Source: Clostridia bacterium
Lineage (GTDB): Bacteria > Bacillota > Clostridia > Saccharofermentanales > Saccharofermentanaceae
Reading direction: 5' to 3'
Assembly (NCBI GenBank): GCA_024403735.1
Contig: JAKSRG010000016.1
Location: forward strand, 1-60,668
DNA length: 60,668 bases
In this document: piece after piece, positions 17,906 to 27,397 of the stretch
Layout: the number at the start of each line of letters is the position of its first letter
How positions within the stretch are numbered: the stretch's first letter is position 1
Made by a program: the position numbers and the translations under genes
The notes under the pieces: model-generated
Database searches by the model: none
Told to the model about the DNA's origin: nothing
The model's input: only the letters and a program-made list of their open reading frames with translations

Positions 17906-18649
17906 ATGGCAGTTGCTCAGGGAATTTGTAAGAACTGTGGTTCTTTGATTGTATATAACACAGCTGATGAGGTTTGTGAGTGTATTTTTTGTAATGCAGT
18001 GTTTCCACTTGCAGAATTAATTCCAATGGATGCAGAGTTGAAAGACATCGTTTTTCCAAATGAGAAGTTTGAGAAGACAGATTCAACAAAGCATCATTAT
18101 GTTGTTCCAGTATTACCAGATCAGGTTGAAGTTAATGTAGAAAGAGAGAAGAGATCTAAGACACTTGATGCTTCAACAAAAGAGAAGATTGAGTATGAAG
18201 TACAGGCTAAGGACGTTAAGGCTCCAAAGAATGTAATTATCGCTCTTACAGCTATTTCTGTTGCAGTTTTAGTTATTGTTCTTGCTATTTCATTGCCAAT
18301 GTATAACTCAAGAACAAAGCTTCTCGATAAGATGCAGGGTAATATGGCTACTATCACAAAGGATATTGTTACAGTAGATACTTCTCTTGATGATAAGGGT
18401 TTCTCAAAGGGATACTTCATTTCAGGTATCAAGTGTAGCAATGTTGCAGTTGTTACTAACGATGAGATTGATGAGGCTACTGCAAAGAGTTTGTTTGTAT
18501 CTTATTGCAATAAGCGTGCCGAAGTATCAAACATCAAGGGTGATTCTGATGTTGAGATTACTATTTATGCTCAGAAGGGTATTTATAAGGTTACAGCAGA
18601 TAGTTTTGAGTTCACAGAGAATTCATTGCCTATCGAAGATAAGAAGTAA
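17906..18649 (+). CDS. Zinc-ribbon single-pass membrane protein, unknown function
   Basis: 247 residues. An N-terminal zinc ribbon (CKNCG at 8-11; C24, C26 and C29) is followed by a charged linker, one membrane segment around residues 108-130 (VIIALTAISVAVLVIVLAI), and an extracytoplasmic domain of ~115 residues with no motif I recognise. Topology should place the zinc ribbon inside and the C-terminal domain outside. The ATG at 17906 has AAGGAAG; an in-frame ATG at 17864 lacks a ribosome site. It lies alone between tadA and the sigma-factor gene; no function is proposed. Confidence 0.75.
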   Translation: MAVAQGICKNCGSLIVYNTADEVCECIFCNAVFPLAELIPMDAELKDIVFPNEKFEKTDSTKHHYVVPVLPDQVEVNVEREKRSKTLDASTKEKIEYEVQAKDVKAPKNVIIALTAISVAVLVIVLAISLPMYNSRTKLLDKMQGNMATITKDIVTVDTSLDDKGFSKGYFISGIKCSNVAVVTNDEIDEATAKSLFVSYCNKRAEVSNIKGDSDVEITIYAQKGIYKVTADSFEFTENSLPIEDKK

Positions 18650-18908
18650 TTAAAGATTTATAAGTTTGTATTTGATGCATTTACTAAGTGATATGTAATA
18701 AACACTGATGTGAATTGAAGAAGTAATAAGTTATGTCTCTAGTAGATGATCGATATGGATTATTTAGATCTTGAATATATTGTTCTCTATTTCTCATAAG
18801 AGTAGAAGATGAATAGTTTATCAGCATTAAAGAAGTAATAGAATGCTTGAATGAATGTAATAGAGAATAGATGACTTACAAATTGTTTTATGAATTTTGG
18901 AGGTTCTA

Positions 18909-19949
18909 ATGGCTGACTTAGCTAGTGCACTTAAAGAAGTTAAGAAGAAAGCAGCAAAGAATGGCAATACAATTTCAAATAATGATTTTGAAGCTATTCA
19001 GGAAGAATTAAGCGAAAATGACGCAATGGCTTTGACTACTGAGGTAGAAAAAGCTGGTATTTTAATTGAACAGGAATCATTGGAGCAGGATTCACTTAAC
19101 ATCTCTCAGGGTGAGGGTGCTGACGTAGATGACGGCGTTAAGATGTATCTTAAGGAAATCGGTAAAATCCCTTTGCTTTCAGCAGAGGATGAAAGAGATT
19201 TGGCTCAAAGAATGATTGATGGTGATTCAGCAGCAAAAGATATTCTTGTTGAGTCTAACCTAAGACTTGTAGTTTCTATTGCTAAGAAGTACATGAATAG
19301 AGGTTTGTCACTTCTTGATTTGATTCAGGAAGGTAACATTGGTCTTATCAAGGCAGTTGATAAGTTCGACTACACTAAGGGATTTAAGTTCAGTACTTAT
19401 GCTACTTGGTGGATTAGACAGGCTATTACAAGAGCTATTGCTGACCAGGCAAGAACAATTCGTATTCCTGTACATATGGTTGAGACAATTAACAGACTTA
19501 CTAAGTATCAGAGACAGCTTGTTCAGGAGTTAGGTCGTGAGCCTGATATCAATGAGCTCGCTGAGAAGATGGAAATGACACCAGAAAAGATCAGAGAGAT
19601 TCAGAGAATTTCACAGGATCCTGTATCTATTGATAAGCCTGTTGGTGAAGAAGAAGATAGCCATCTCGTAGACTTTATTTCAAGTGATGAGACATTGGCT
19701 CCTGATGAGGAAGTAGCTAGAGTACTTCTTAAGGAAGAATTAGTTAATGTTCTTTCAGCTCTTTCTGAGCGTGAAGCAAAAGTAATCAAGCTTCGTTTTG
19801 GTCTTGATGATGGTAGACAGAGAACTCTCGAAGAGGTTGGTAGAACTCTTGGTGTAACAAGAGAGCGTATCAGACAGATTGAAGCAAAGGCTATCCGTAA
19901 GCTTAGCCGTTCAAGCGTGTCTAAGAAGTTGGAAGGATACGCAGACTAA
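18909..19949 (+). CDS. rpoD: RNA polymerase primary sigma factor RpoD/SigA
   Basis: 346 residues: region 1.2 '[19 protein letters not shown]', region 2 '[14 protein letters not shown]' and '[13 protein letters not shown]', region 3, and region 4.2 HTH '[20 protein letters not shown]'. It recognises -35/-10 promoters such as those found in this window. ATG 18909 is preceded by TGGAGG; an in-frame TTG overlaps that site. The common dnaG-rpoD pairing is absent here; instead the Rnf-like genes follow after only 22 nt with no terminator, so they may be partly co-transcribed with the sigma factor. The 259 bp upstream show no gene or obvious hairpin. Confidence 0.96.
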   Translation: MADLASALKEVKKKAAKNGNTISNNDFEAIQEELSENDAMALTTEVEKAGILIEQESLEQDSLNISQGEGADVDDGVKMYLKEIGKIPLLSAEDERDLAQRMIDGDSAAKDILVESNLRLVVSIAKKYMNRGLSLLDLIQEGNIGLIKAVDKFDYTKGFKFSTYATWWIRQAITRAIADQARTIRIPVHMVETINRLTKYQRQLVQELGREPDINELAEKMEMTPEKIREIQRISQDPVSIDKPVGEEEDSHLVDFISSDETLAPDEEVARVLLKEELVNVLSALSEREAKVIKLRFGLDDGRQRTLEEVGRTLGVTRERIRQIEAKAIRKLSRSSVSKKLEGYAD

Positions 19950-19971
19950 TTCCATATAGGAGTTTTTGTCG

Positions 19972-21471
19972 ATGTCTAGACGTAGATTTTCATTTATAAG
20001 AAGCATTATTCCAGAGAACGCCTTGAATTTTTCAAGGCGTACTCGTTTTGTGCGAGAATCTATGATCGAACGTATTTATCCACCTAGGATAATACTCCCT
20101 ATGAAGCAGCATTATGGCCAGGAAGCAGTTCCAATTGTTGAAGTTGGAGATACTGTAATGATTGGCCAGTGCATAGGTGCACCTGTTCCAGGCACCTTTT
20201 CAGCTCCTGTGCATTCAGGTATTTCTGGAACTGTTACAGAGATTAAGACAATAACACTTCCTAATGGTGTTGTAACTAAGGCTGTAGTTATTGAAAGTGA
20301 TCGCAAACGAACAAATCATCCTTCAATTCATCCTAGAACAAATATCAATATTGACGCCAAGACGGTAATGGGCATTGTTAAGAATGCTGGTATCGTTGGT
20401 ATGGGTGGAGAAGGAATTCCTACTATTTATAAGATTAATAGAGCTCGTAAGTATAAGGTGAACGAAGTGCTTGTTAATTGCCTTCAGAGTGAACCTTATG
20501 CTACTTGTGATTTATATAGACTTTGTGAGACGCCTGAATATGTTGTTATGGGCGCTGTTGCAATGGCTGGAGTTATTGGTGCTACAAAGATTAGATTCCT
20601 TATTTCTGAGAGTAGAAAGATGGAATGTGATTTCTTGAAGAATGCAATTGAGACTATTAAAGCTGAGCATCCACAGTTCCAGTATGAAGTAGTGTTATTT
20701 AAGGATAGATTTCCACAAGGTCATTTTAGATTAGTTGCTAGAGCCTTGTATTCAATTGAATTGAAGCAGAATGATACGCTTGAGAATAAGTGTAGCGCTG
20801 TCCTTTTCAATTGTTCTACTTGTAATAGTGTATGGGAGGCTATTCATGATGGTATGCCTTCTGTTAATCGAGTTGTAACTATCGCTGGTGATACAACTAG
20901 TAGCCATAACGTTCTTGTTCCATTTGGTACTCCTATTAAGGACGTTTTGAGTAAAATGTCTCCTGTTTTTTCTTCTTGTAGAGTAGTATGGGGTAATGCA
21001 TTAACTGGATTGTCATGTACTGATATGGATACTCCAATGATTAAGACTACTAGTGCGATTACTATGATCAAGATGATTGAATCTCCTAAGACACCATGTA
21101 TTCACTGTGGTATGTGTTACGATGCGTGTCCAGTGGATATTACACCTAATATCTGTTACAACCTTATCGAGAATGGTTTTGACAATAAGGCCGAATTAGA
21201 AAATGCCATGAAGTGTATCGCTTGTGGCGCTTGTTCATATGTGTGTCCTGCTGGAATTAATCTTACTGGTATCATTGCTGGTTTTGTGGCTAAGAATAAG
21301 GCTACAACAACAAATGAGAACAAGAATTTGATTACATATTCTAAGGAAGATATTGACGTAACTGATGTATCTTTACTCGAAGAATATGCTGAGGTTGGTA
21401 GTAATTCTGATGATGAGTATAAAGATGATGAGTCAATTGAACTTCCATTTGAGGGAGGTAGATTCATATGA
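19972..21471 (+). CDS. RnfC-like iron-sulfur subunit
   Basis: 499 residues with the RnfC order: barrel-sandwich/biotinyl-like N-terminal part ('GAPVPGTFSAPVHSGISGTV'), the Nqo1-like loop GMGGEGIPTIYK (flavin/NADH site of the family), 'NCLQSEPYATCDL' where canonical RnfC has ECEPY, a SLBB-like segment 'VPFGTPIKDVL', and two 4Fe-4S motifs, CIHCGMCYDACP from Cys376 and CIACGACSYVCP from Cys415. It should be a membrane-associated cytoplasmic electron carrier subunit. A ~65-residue acidic C-terminal tail follows. It ends in an ATGA overlap with the RnfD-like gene. Its partners are abnormal, so NADH:ferredoxin activity should not be assumed. Confidence 0.85.
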   Translation: MSRRRFSFIRSIIPENALNFSRRTRFVRESMIERIYPPRIILPMKQHYGQEAVPIVEVGDTVMIGQCIGAPVPGTFSAPVHSGISGTVTEIKTITLPNGVVTKAVVIESDRKRTNHPSIHPRTNINIDAKTVMGIVKNAGIVGMGGEGIPTIYKINRARKYKVNEVLVNCLQSEPYATCDLYRLCETPEYVVMGAVAMAGVIGATKIRFLISESRKMECDFLKNAIETIKAEHPQFQYEVVLFKDRFPQGHFRLVARALYSIELKQNDTLENKCSAVLFNCSTCNSVWEAIHDGMPSVNRVVTIAGDTTSSHNVLVPFGTPIKDVLSKMSPVFSSCRVVWGNALTGLSCTDMDTPMIKTTSAITMIKMIESPKTPCIHCGMCYDACPVDITPNICYNLIENGFDNKAELENAMKCIACGACSYVCPAGINLTGIIAGFVAKNKATTTNENKNLITYSKEDIDVTDVSLLEEYAEVGSNSDDEYKDDESIELPFEGGRFI

Positions 21472-22454
21472 GACAGAATAACTATGCTCCTTTTATTCAC
21501 ACAGAGAAAACAGCTCCATACATGTATGTGAATGTTATTGTTGCGCTTCTTCCATGTATTTGTCTTTCTGTAGCCAATTATGGAATTAGAGCTTTATTCT
21601 TGATTTTGATATCTCAATTGATGTTCTTTACATTGGATGTTATCTTCTCAAGAATGTTCTTTAATACTAGCAAGACTAGCGACTATTATGATTTTAGTTC
21701 ACTCATTAGTGGTATTATTTTTGCTTTGATGCTTCCACCAGATACTTCGATTTTTGTTGTATTACTTGGAGTGCTATTTGGATCTCTTGTAGTAAAGCAA
21801 CTGTTTGGAGGCGTTGGTTCAAATATTGTTAATCCATCTATTGCAGCAAGACTATTCGTACAGCTTGTAGTTCCAGATGCATTAAGTGGATTTAGTGAAC
21901 CTTTCGAAAACGCTTTTAAGCTCAGTTCTTTAGTAGATATATCTAAGACAACTGGTGCTTTTGCTGATACTTCATCAATCTCATTAACTGAGATTGCCTT
22001 TGGTAACTTTGAAGGATATCTAGGAATTGGATGTGGTTTCCTAGTATTGTTCGGATTTGGCTTCATGCTCTTTAAGAGATTGATTAGAGGATATGCGTTT
22101 ATTGGATATATGTTCGCTATCTTAGTGTTCTATCCAGCACTTCATATTGCTGATTTCTTCTCTTTAGATGGTTTTAGAGCGTTTGTTGTATTTGTTATTT
22201 CTTCTGGTGTGCTTTTCATTGCAGCCTTTGCTTTAGGTGATTTTACAACAATGCCAATGAATCCACTTATGAGATTTTTCTCTGGATTAATCTGCGCAAC
22301 ATTTACTGTATTAATGTATGGTAAGGTCGATTTAATGATTGCACTTTGTGCTCCGGTAATCATTGTGAACTTTATGACACCTTCTTTGGATTACTTTGCT
22401 AGTACTCTTTCTCACAAAGAGATTATTACTAAGGAGAGAGGTGATAGCTTATGA
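21468..22454 (+). CDS. RnfD-like membrane subunit lacking the flavinylation threonine
   Basis: 328 residues, about ten membrane segments. The family motif 'GGVGSNIVNPSIAARLF' (114-130) is clear, and the later 'FGNFEGYLGIGCG' corresponds to the RnfD/NqrB 'GNxxGSxGE' region. At the site where RnfD/NqrB normally reads S/T-G-A-T with FMN on the last Thr, this protein reads T162-G163-A164-F165, so phosphoester-linked FMN is not expected. Start ATG overlaps the upstream stop (ATGA), and its own stop overlaps the next ATG, giving a tightly coupled operon. Confidence 0.83.
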   Translation: MRQNNYAPFIHTEKTAPYMYVNVIVALLPCICLSVANYGIRALFLILISQLMFFTLDVIFSRMFFNTSKTSDYYDFSSLISGIIFALMLPPDTSIFVVLLGVLFGSLVVKQLFGGVGSNIVNPSIAARLFVQLVVPDALSGFSEPFENAFKLSSLVDISKTTGAFADTSSISLTEIAFGNFEGYLGIGCGFLVLFGFGFMLFKRLIRGYAFIGYMFAILVFYPALHIADFFSLDGFRAFVVFVISSGVLFIAAFALGDFTTMPMNPLMRFFSGLICATFTVLMYGKVDLMIALCAPVIIVNFMTPSLDYFASTLSHKEIITKERGDSL

Positions 22455-23773
22455 TGACACGAGCTCAGATTAGACGCCTCATTATTGATTTTGTTAGCGT
22501 TCTCCTTGTTAGTATTATTGTTATCCTTACAGGTGTATTTATGTCTCTTGATAAGGAAGAGTTACGTTTGCAGCGTGATTATCAGAATGCCTTTAAAGAT
22601 TTGATTGCTGCTGATAGTTATGAAGAACTTGAACATGAGTTATTAGCTTCTGATAATGGCATTAATCACGTATATATTGCTTACAACAGTGCGAAGGAGC
22701 CTATTGGCTACATCGCTGATGTTTCTGTTTTCGATTCCGAAAACAATGAGCTACATTCATTGTTCGCAGTAAATGCTGATGGTTCCTCAATCATTGCATA
22801 TAAGCGAGTAGGTGATGAGGCTCAGCCAATTGTTTATCTTGATTCTGAATTAGAAGAATTATCTAGTCAGGTTATCAATAAGCCTATGCCTATTTCATTG
22901 GCTGCTTCTGAAGATGAGGATGTTATTGTCTCATCAGAGTATGATCCGCCACCAGGACTTCACGATGGTATCTACTATGCTCAGACAATGAGCAAGGATA
23001 GCAAAGGATATATCGATTACGTTGAGATTGAGATAGAGAATGGCCGTATAAAGCGTGTTAAGTGGGATGGTATTAATATTGATCCTACAACAGGTAGCCG
23101 TAATACAAGTTCTCTTACTGGTGCTTATGTTATCTCTGGTAAGAACTGGGCTACACAGTCTTATAACGTTTGTCACGCATTAATAGAGTTACAGGACGTT
23201 TCTCGTTTGGCTATGAAGTCAGATGGAACTACTGAGATTATTCCTGATGTAACATGCAACATTTCTTGTTTTGTTAACTTAGCTCAGGAGTGTCTTGATA
23301 ACTCTAAGGTTGGATTTACAAAAGACGATTATTTTGCTCAGCTATCTATTCTGATTACTCAGGATGGTGGATATGTTCCTGATATTACTGATGCTAATGG
23401 ATTTATGGTATATCCATTCCAGAATATGTCAGTTTTCCAGCGACCTGGTTCAGATAATCTTATAGATATGCTTACTGTGTATGAGACTACATTAGTTACT
23501 TCTGCAGATATCGATGCGTTTGAGAATGAGATTTCAGATGATACTCCAGTTGTCGTTACTCCTTCTGATGATACGCATAATGGTGCAGAGGATGGTCTGG
23601 TAGATGATGCTTCCCAAAGTATCATTACTGATAGTATCGACGGTATTCCTTTATCGGAGGTTAATACGTTTATTATTGGAATTCCTAATGAGCCTAAGAA
23701 GTCATCTTATTTCATTACTTCAGTGAATGAGACATTTAAGTTCTTTAAGAATTATTTGAATTGGATAGCATAA
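22451..23773 (+). CDS. RnfG-like FMN-binding-domain protein lacking the flavinylation threonine
   Basis: 440 residues, about twice the length of RnfG. One N-terminal membrane anchor (residues ~13-31) precedes an RnfG-like extracytoplasmic part ('VYIAYNSAKEPIGYIADV', ~74-91) and an FMN-bind-like domain from ~170 ('HDGIYYAQTM', 'GRIKRVKWDGI'). The acceptor site, normally S/T-G-A-T, reads T223-G224-A225-Y226 ('SSLTGAYVIS'). A ~190-residue C-terminal extension, partly acidic and Ser/Thr-rich, is not part of the usual family. RnfG identity rests on gene order, topology and partial motifs, so is less secure than for the RnfC and RnfD homologues. Confidence 0.7.
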   Translation: MMTRAQIRRLIIDFVSVLLVSIIVILTGVFMSLDKEELRLQRDYQNAFKDLIAADSYEELEHELLASDNGINHVYIAYNSAKEPIGYIADVSVFDSENNELHSLFAVNADGSSIIAYKRVGDEAQPIVYLDSELEELSSQVINKPMPISLAASEDEDVIVSSEYDPPPGLHDGIYYAQTMSKDSKGYIDYVEIEIENGRIKRVKWDGINIDPTTGSRNTSSLTGAYVISGKNWATQSYNVCHALIELQDVSRLAMKSDGTTEIIPDVTCNISCFVNLAQECLDNSKVGFTKDDYFAQLSILITQDGGYVPDITDANGFMVYPFQNMSVFQRPGSDNLIDMLTVYETTLVTSADIDAFENEISDDTPVVVTPSDDTHNGAEDGLVDDASQSIITDSIDGIPLSEVNTFIIGIPNEPKKSSYFITSVNETFKFFKNYLNWIA

Positions 23774-23780
23774 GAGGTTT

Positions 23781-24941
23781 ATGGCACTTTTTAAGAAAAA
23801 CACAACAGTGGATACTCCTTTTGATAACTATAAGGAGCGTCAGGAAGAACAGAATAGACTATTGGTTGATCACATCCCAGAATCACCAATATATATGAGC
23901 CAGGAAGCAGTATTCTTCATGGTTTCTATAGTTATGTCTATATTCCATAATGCACTTGATGTTAAGAGTTGTCTTATTTGGTCTGCCATTACTGTAGTTG
24001 TTATTGGAATTTGGAGTTTCACAGTTAGATTTATTGCACCTAAGAAGAATATGTTAGGTAATGTAATAATCAATACGGTTTATATCCTTTTAATGAATAT
24101 ATGTATTGTTATTGGCATGTCTTACTTATTCAAGATGGAGTTCAAGCCTTTTGATGTTATAGCTTTAGTTCCGCTTGCTTTAAGTTTATCTATTGTATCT
24201 CATGGCTTCCAGACAGAAGACTATTTTGATTATAAGGAAGATGTTCTTTGGCCAACTCTTAGAAGTATTATCACAATTCTCTTGATATCAGCTATATGTG
24301 ATTTCTTGGAGGTAAAGCAGAGTTTTGTTGTTATTATCCTCGAGGGAATTGCTATCCTTGCAATGTCTAAGTTCTTGTCAGTTATTAATAAGAGAGAGTT
24401 TTTGTTTTCACCAGTTCCTGCATACAGTATTTTCAGATCTGTACCAAATAGAAATCCATATGCATTTGTTAGATTTTTTATCTATAGAGCAATTCTTTTG
24501 TTTGTGCTTTTGGTAGCTGGTGTTGCATGTGTTGTTCTATGCAAGATAGGTGATATGTATGAGTTTAAGCTTAGTGCTTTTACACCTATAGTTGTTGCTA
24601 TAGTTTTGGCTATATATATCGCTATCGTTGATATGATACCGTTCTTTAAGTCTGAGCGTAAAAGTACGAGTAGAGTAGCTCGTTATATGAAATACTATGA
24701 GTATCCTTTGATCTGTGCTTTTATGGCATTTCCTTTCATCAATGAATACTCAATCCTAAAGACGGTAGTATACATTATCTTCTTAGTAGGATTAGATATT
24801 ATGTTCTCATCTTTTGTAATCTCAATTCCTAGAAGATTGTTATTTACTAGACGAGTTAAAGTAGCTAGTGGAGTACCTGCGATACTAATAGCACTTGGCC
24901 TTCTTGATATGGTTATGGAACTGCTGTTTATGATATACTAA
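23781..24941 (+). CDS. Double-length RnfE/RnfA-like integral membrane protein
   Basis: 386 residues, 11-12 predicted membrane segments, which is twice the ~193 residues and six segments of RnfA/RnfE. 'LLMNICIVIGMSY' (Cys108) in the first half resembles the NC-x-x-G motif of RnfE/NqrD, and the C-terminus 'GVPAILIALGLLDMVMELLF' resembles the GlPI-x-L-I-x-A-G-L ending of RnfA/E. In the second half, 'YPLICAFMAF' (Cys312) may match the second RnfA cysteine. The first-half TM1 cysteine appears lost (VSIVMSIF). I infer a fused, diverged RnfE-RnfA pair; an unrelated membrane protein cannot be excluded without a profile search. It starts 7 nt after the RnfG-like gene. Confidence 0.6.
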   Translation: MALFKKNTTVDTPFDNYKERQEEQNRLLVDHIPESPIYMSQEAVFFMVSIVMSIFHNALDVKSCLIWSAITVVVIGIWSFTVRFIAPKKNMLGNVIINTVYILLMNICIVIGMSYLFKMEFKPFDVIALVPLALSLSIVSHGFQTEDYFDYKEDVLWPTLRSIITILLISAICDFLEVKQSFVVIILEGIAILAMSKFLSVINKREFLFSPVPAYSIFRSVPNRNPYAFVRFFIYRAILLFVLLVAGVACVVLCKIGDMYEFKLSAFTPIVVAIVLAIYIAIVDMIPFFKSERKSTSRVARYMKYYEYPLICAFMAFPFINEYSILKTVVYIIFLVGLDIMFSSFVISIPRRLLFTRRVKVASGVPAILIALGLLDMVMELLFMIY

Positions 24942-24959
24942 TACGGCTGTGAAGTTCAT

Positions 24960-25036
24960 GTTTCTGTAGCTCAGTAGGATAGAGCGACCGCCTCCTAAGC
25001 GGTAGGCCAGCGGTTCGACTCCGCTCAGGAACACCA
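24960..25036 (+). tRNA. tRNA-Arg (anticodon CCU)
   Basis: Cloverleaf: acceptor GTTTCTG/CAGGAAC (one G-U pair), D stem GCTC/GAGC, anticodon stem ACCGC/GCGGT with loop CTCCTAA (anticodon CCT at 24994-24996), T stem AGCGG/CCGCT with loop TTCGACT, and encoded CCA at the end. It decodes AGG. Confidence 0.96.
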
Positions 25037-25071
25037 ATACCGATATCTTTAGCGGATATCGGTATTTTTTT
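25037..25071 (+). terminator. Terminator after tRNA-Arg
   Basis: Perfect 11-bp stem (25037-25047 / 25055-25065) with a 7-nt loop and a T-tract to 25071. It also separates the convergent PEP-utilising gene. Confidence 0.9.
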
Positions 25072-27388
25072 ACGCCTTTTTAACTAATCCATTAGCGCCA
25101 TCAACTGTTACTATATCACCAGTTTTTAGCACTGTAGTAGCATTGCCACATCCAACGACTGCAGGAATTCCGAACTCTCTAGCGACAATTGCCGCATGTG
25201 AAAGAGGTGCTCCAATATCAGTTACTATTGCTGATACCTTTGGAAAACAAACCGTCCAGCCAATGTTGGTGGCAGTAGTTACAAGGATATCGCCGTTTTC
25301 GATCTGGTCTATATCATCGATGCTTTTAATAACCTTTACTTTTCCGGTAACAACTCCGATTGCGCCAGCAAATCCTTTTACTTCAGAAGATAGGCTAGCT
25401 GTATTAGTCTCAAGGGCACTATAGAAGTCGTTTCTTCTAGCTGCATTACTAAGCCATTCATCAGGACTAAAGCGTCCAAGGATTAAGTTAGGGAAAGGAG
25501 GATATGTGTTATATCTATCGAATGCTGCTTTCCTCTTGTTAATTATTTCCTTATAAGTGTTAGTGTCATATGAAGGGTTAAAGATATCTTCGTAAGTTAG
25601 CATGAAGACATCGTCACCGAGTTCATTGATCCTTCCAAATGTGAGAATATATTCTCTGAATACACAGAAAATCCATACGCCTTTGCTTCGGATATTCTCT
25701 CTGAATGTATTTGCGTTAGCAAATTTGGATATTTGTTTATCTATCCATTTGGACTTTGAAGGATATTTATCTTTGAACTCTTTTAGTGCTTCATCAAATA
25801 GAGCTTTCTGCTTATCTTGCATATCATGAACATTTACTTTACTTGATACATGCTGGTCAATTAATCTATCAATGTAAGTAGGATTTTCATATGGGCGAGG
25901 TTCCATAAGCTCCATCTCATTAGTAGAGCGATGGCCGCAAGCCTTAAGATATTCTTCCTTTGTTATCTTGTTATTAATGACATCCTCAAGGAAAAGCAAT
26001 GGCTTCATGCTATCTAGTATTCCTACACATCCACCGCATAGTCTGTTACTCAAATCAGGATTAGATACTTTAGCGATTTTTTCTCTAGTTCCGAATAATG
26101 GAATAAGGGAAGTTCCGCATGTTGTTAGAATAGCTGCAAGGCCATCGTTAAGCGCAGGAATGAGATTATCATTCCAATATCTTGTCAGCATAGAGTTATC
26201 GTTAATAGATCTAAGTGCACTAATATGTTGTTGAGCGATAGCAGGTAGATTATCTACTAGTTCAATCTTTTGAGCGCGACTAAGCTTGGATTTATTCTTT
26301 GGAAAGAGTAATCCTTTAATACTGCTTAACATAGCTTTACGATCAAAAGGTGAGGTAGGTATAGATATTCCTTCTGGTAGATTACCAACAAGATCCTTAA
26401 TCTTGTTATATGAATTCTCCTTTGACATACCAAAGCTAATCAGCATGGAACACATAGCAGAGATATTCATGTAAGGCTGGCCATATATGTTATCTAGCCA
26501 GTCAGGAATTCCAAGGATATCATTAATCTTCTCAAGGACACTGAATGTCATAGGAGATACTGGTTTCATAAAAATCTCTCCAACATTAGTCCTTGTGAGA
26601 AGCTTTAAGTTAGAAAGGGAACCATTTATCTCATACGTGTCCATATTTAGCCTTCTGAGGGTCGTAATTGGCCTTGCCTGAAGAATATAGACATCGTTAT
26701 AGGAAATGGCCCACTCGATGTCCATAGGCGCATTATAAAGCTTTCTGATAAGTGTGCAGTATTTGTATAGTGTTTTGGCGTAAGGTTTTAACTCGCTTTT
26801 TCCTTCGTAGGCGTACTTAACGGAATTAATCTTGAATACCTCGGCGTTCATATTGCCAGATACAAGATTTTCACCTTCGCCACTTACGTAGTTACCAGTC
26901 ATGTACTGATCACTTCCTGTAATAACATCGGAGGTGAATATTACGCCGGCATAAGTAGGTGAGACGAACTCTTGAATTACTACAGCTATTCCTTGGTTTT
27001 CCTCGAGGAATGTATCTGAATATGTCTTAACCCTACTACTATCGCTAGACTTGATTACTTCTTTGATTGCATCGAAAACACCCTCTACTTTAACATCAGT
27101 AATAGTCTCATACTGACCTGCGAAAGAGTTAGCTTGGCCATCTTCGTTCAGGGCAGATGAACGTACTGCGTATGTTTTCGATTGGTTCAAAGAACTAATA
27201 GTATCTTTAATCTCATCAATTGCATCATCTTTGATATCTCCGTTATTGAATGCTAGTGAAGTGATAACATAGCCAGATGGAACTTTGACCTTTATGTTAG
27301 TAAGCATGTTATTCAATGATTTTGCTTTGCCACCAATAAATCTTAGTGCTTCATCAGGAATGCGATTTAATTCATATACGTGTTTCAT
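25070..27388 (-). CDS. PEP/pyruvate-binding and PEP-utilising enzyme (rifampicin-phosphotransferase-like)
   Basis: 772 residues. The N-terminal ATP-binding (PPDK) domain begins 'GGKAKSLNNML...VPSGYVIT' and contains 'YAVRSSALNEDG' and 'EWAISYNDVYILQARPITT'. A middle region with 'CGHRSTNEMELMEPRPYENP' is like the substrate-binding domain of rifampicin phosphotransferases. The C-terminal swivelling domain 'GAPLSHAAIVAREFGIPAVVG' carries the catalytic His. Three domains in this order fit RPH-like enzymes, which phosphorylate a small molecule with both ATP phosphates in play, rather than full PEP synthase. The gene follows a TetR gene by 9 nt, suggesting a ligand-inducible detoxification or antibiotic-modifying unit; the actual substrate is unknown. 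Confidence 0.82.
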   Translation of the reverse strand: MKHVYELNRIPDEALRFIGGKAKSLNNMLTNIKVKVPSGYVITSLAFNNGDIKDDAIDEIKDTISSLNQSKTYAVRSSALNEDGQANSFAGQYETITDVKVEGVFDAIKEVIKSSDSSRVKTYSDTFLEENQGIAVVIQEFVSPTYAGVIFTSDVITGSDQYMTGNYVSGEGENLVSGNMNAEVFKINSVKYAYEGKSELKPYAKTLYKYCTLIRKLYNAPMDIEWAISYNDVYILQARPITTLRRLNMDTYEINGSLSNLKLLTRTNVGEIFMKPVSPMTFSVLEKINDILGIPDWLDNIYGQPYMNISAMCSMLISFGMSKENSYNKIKDLVGNLPEGISIPTSPFDRKAMLSSIKGLLFPKNKSKLSRAQKIELVDNLPAIAQQHISALRSINDNSMLTRYWNDNLIPALNDGLAAILTTCGTSLIPLFGTREKIAKVSNPDLSNRLCGGCVGILDSMKPLLFLEDVINNKITKEEYLKACGHRSTNEMELMEPRPYENPTYIDRLIDQHVSSKVNVHDMQDKQKALFDEALKEFKDKYPSKSKWIDKQISKFANANTFRENIRSKGVWIFCVFREYILTFGRINELGDDVFMLTYEDIFNPSYDTNTYKEIINKRKAAFDRYNTYPPFPNLILGRFSPDEWLSNAARRNDFYSALETNTASLSSEVKGFAGAIGVVTGKVKVIKSIDDIDQIENGDILVTTATNIGWTVCFPKVSAIVTDIGAPLSHAAIVAREFGIPAVVGCGNATTVLKTGDIVTVDGANGLVKKA

Positions 27389-27397
27389 GTTATCACC

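Noticed and set aside
18650..18908. Small RNA or promoter array upstream of rpoD
   Set aside because: No stable stem with T-tract and no convincing -35/-10 pair was found in this AT-rich stretch.
19972..24941. Standard Rnf operon
   Set aside because: RnfB and separate RnfA and RnfE are missing and both flavin-acceptor threonines are replaced, so the usual rnfCDGEAB annotation would mislead.
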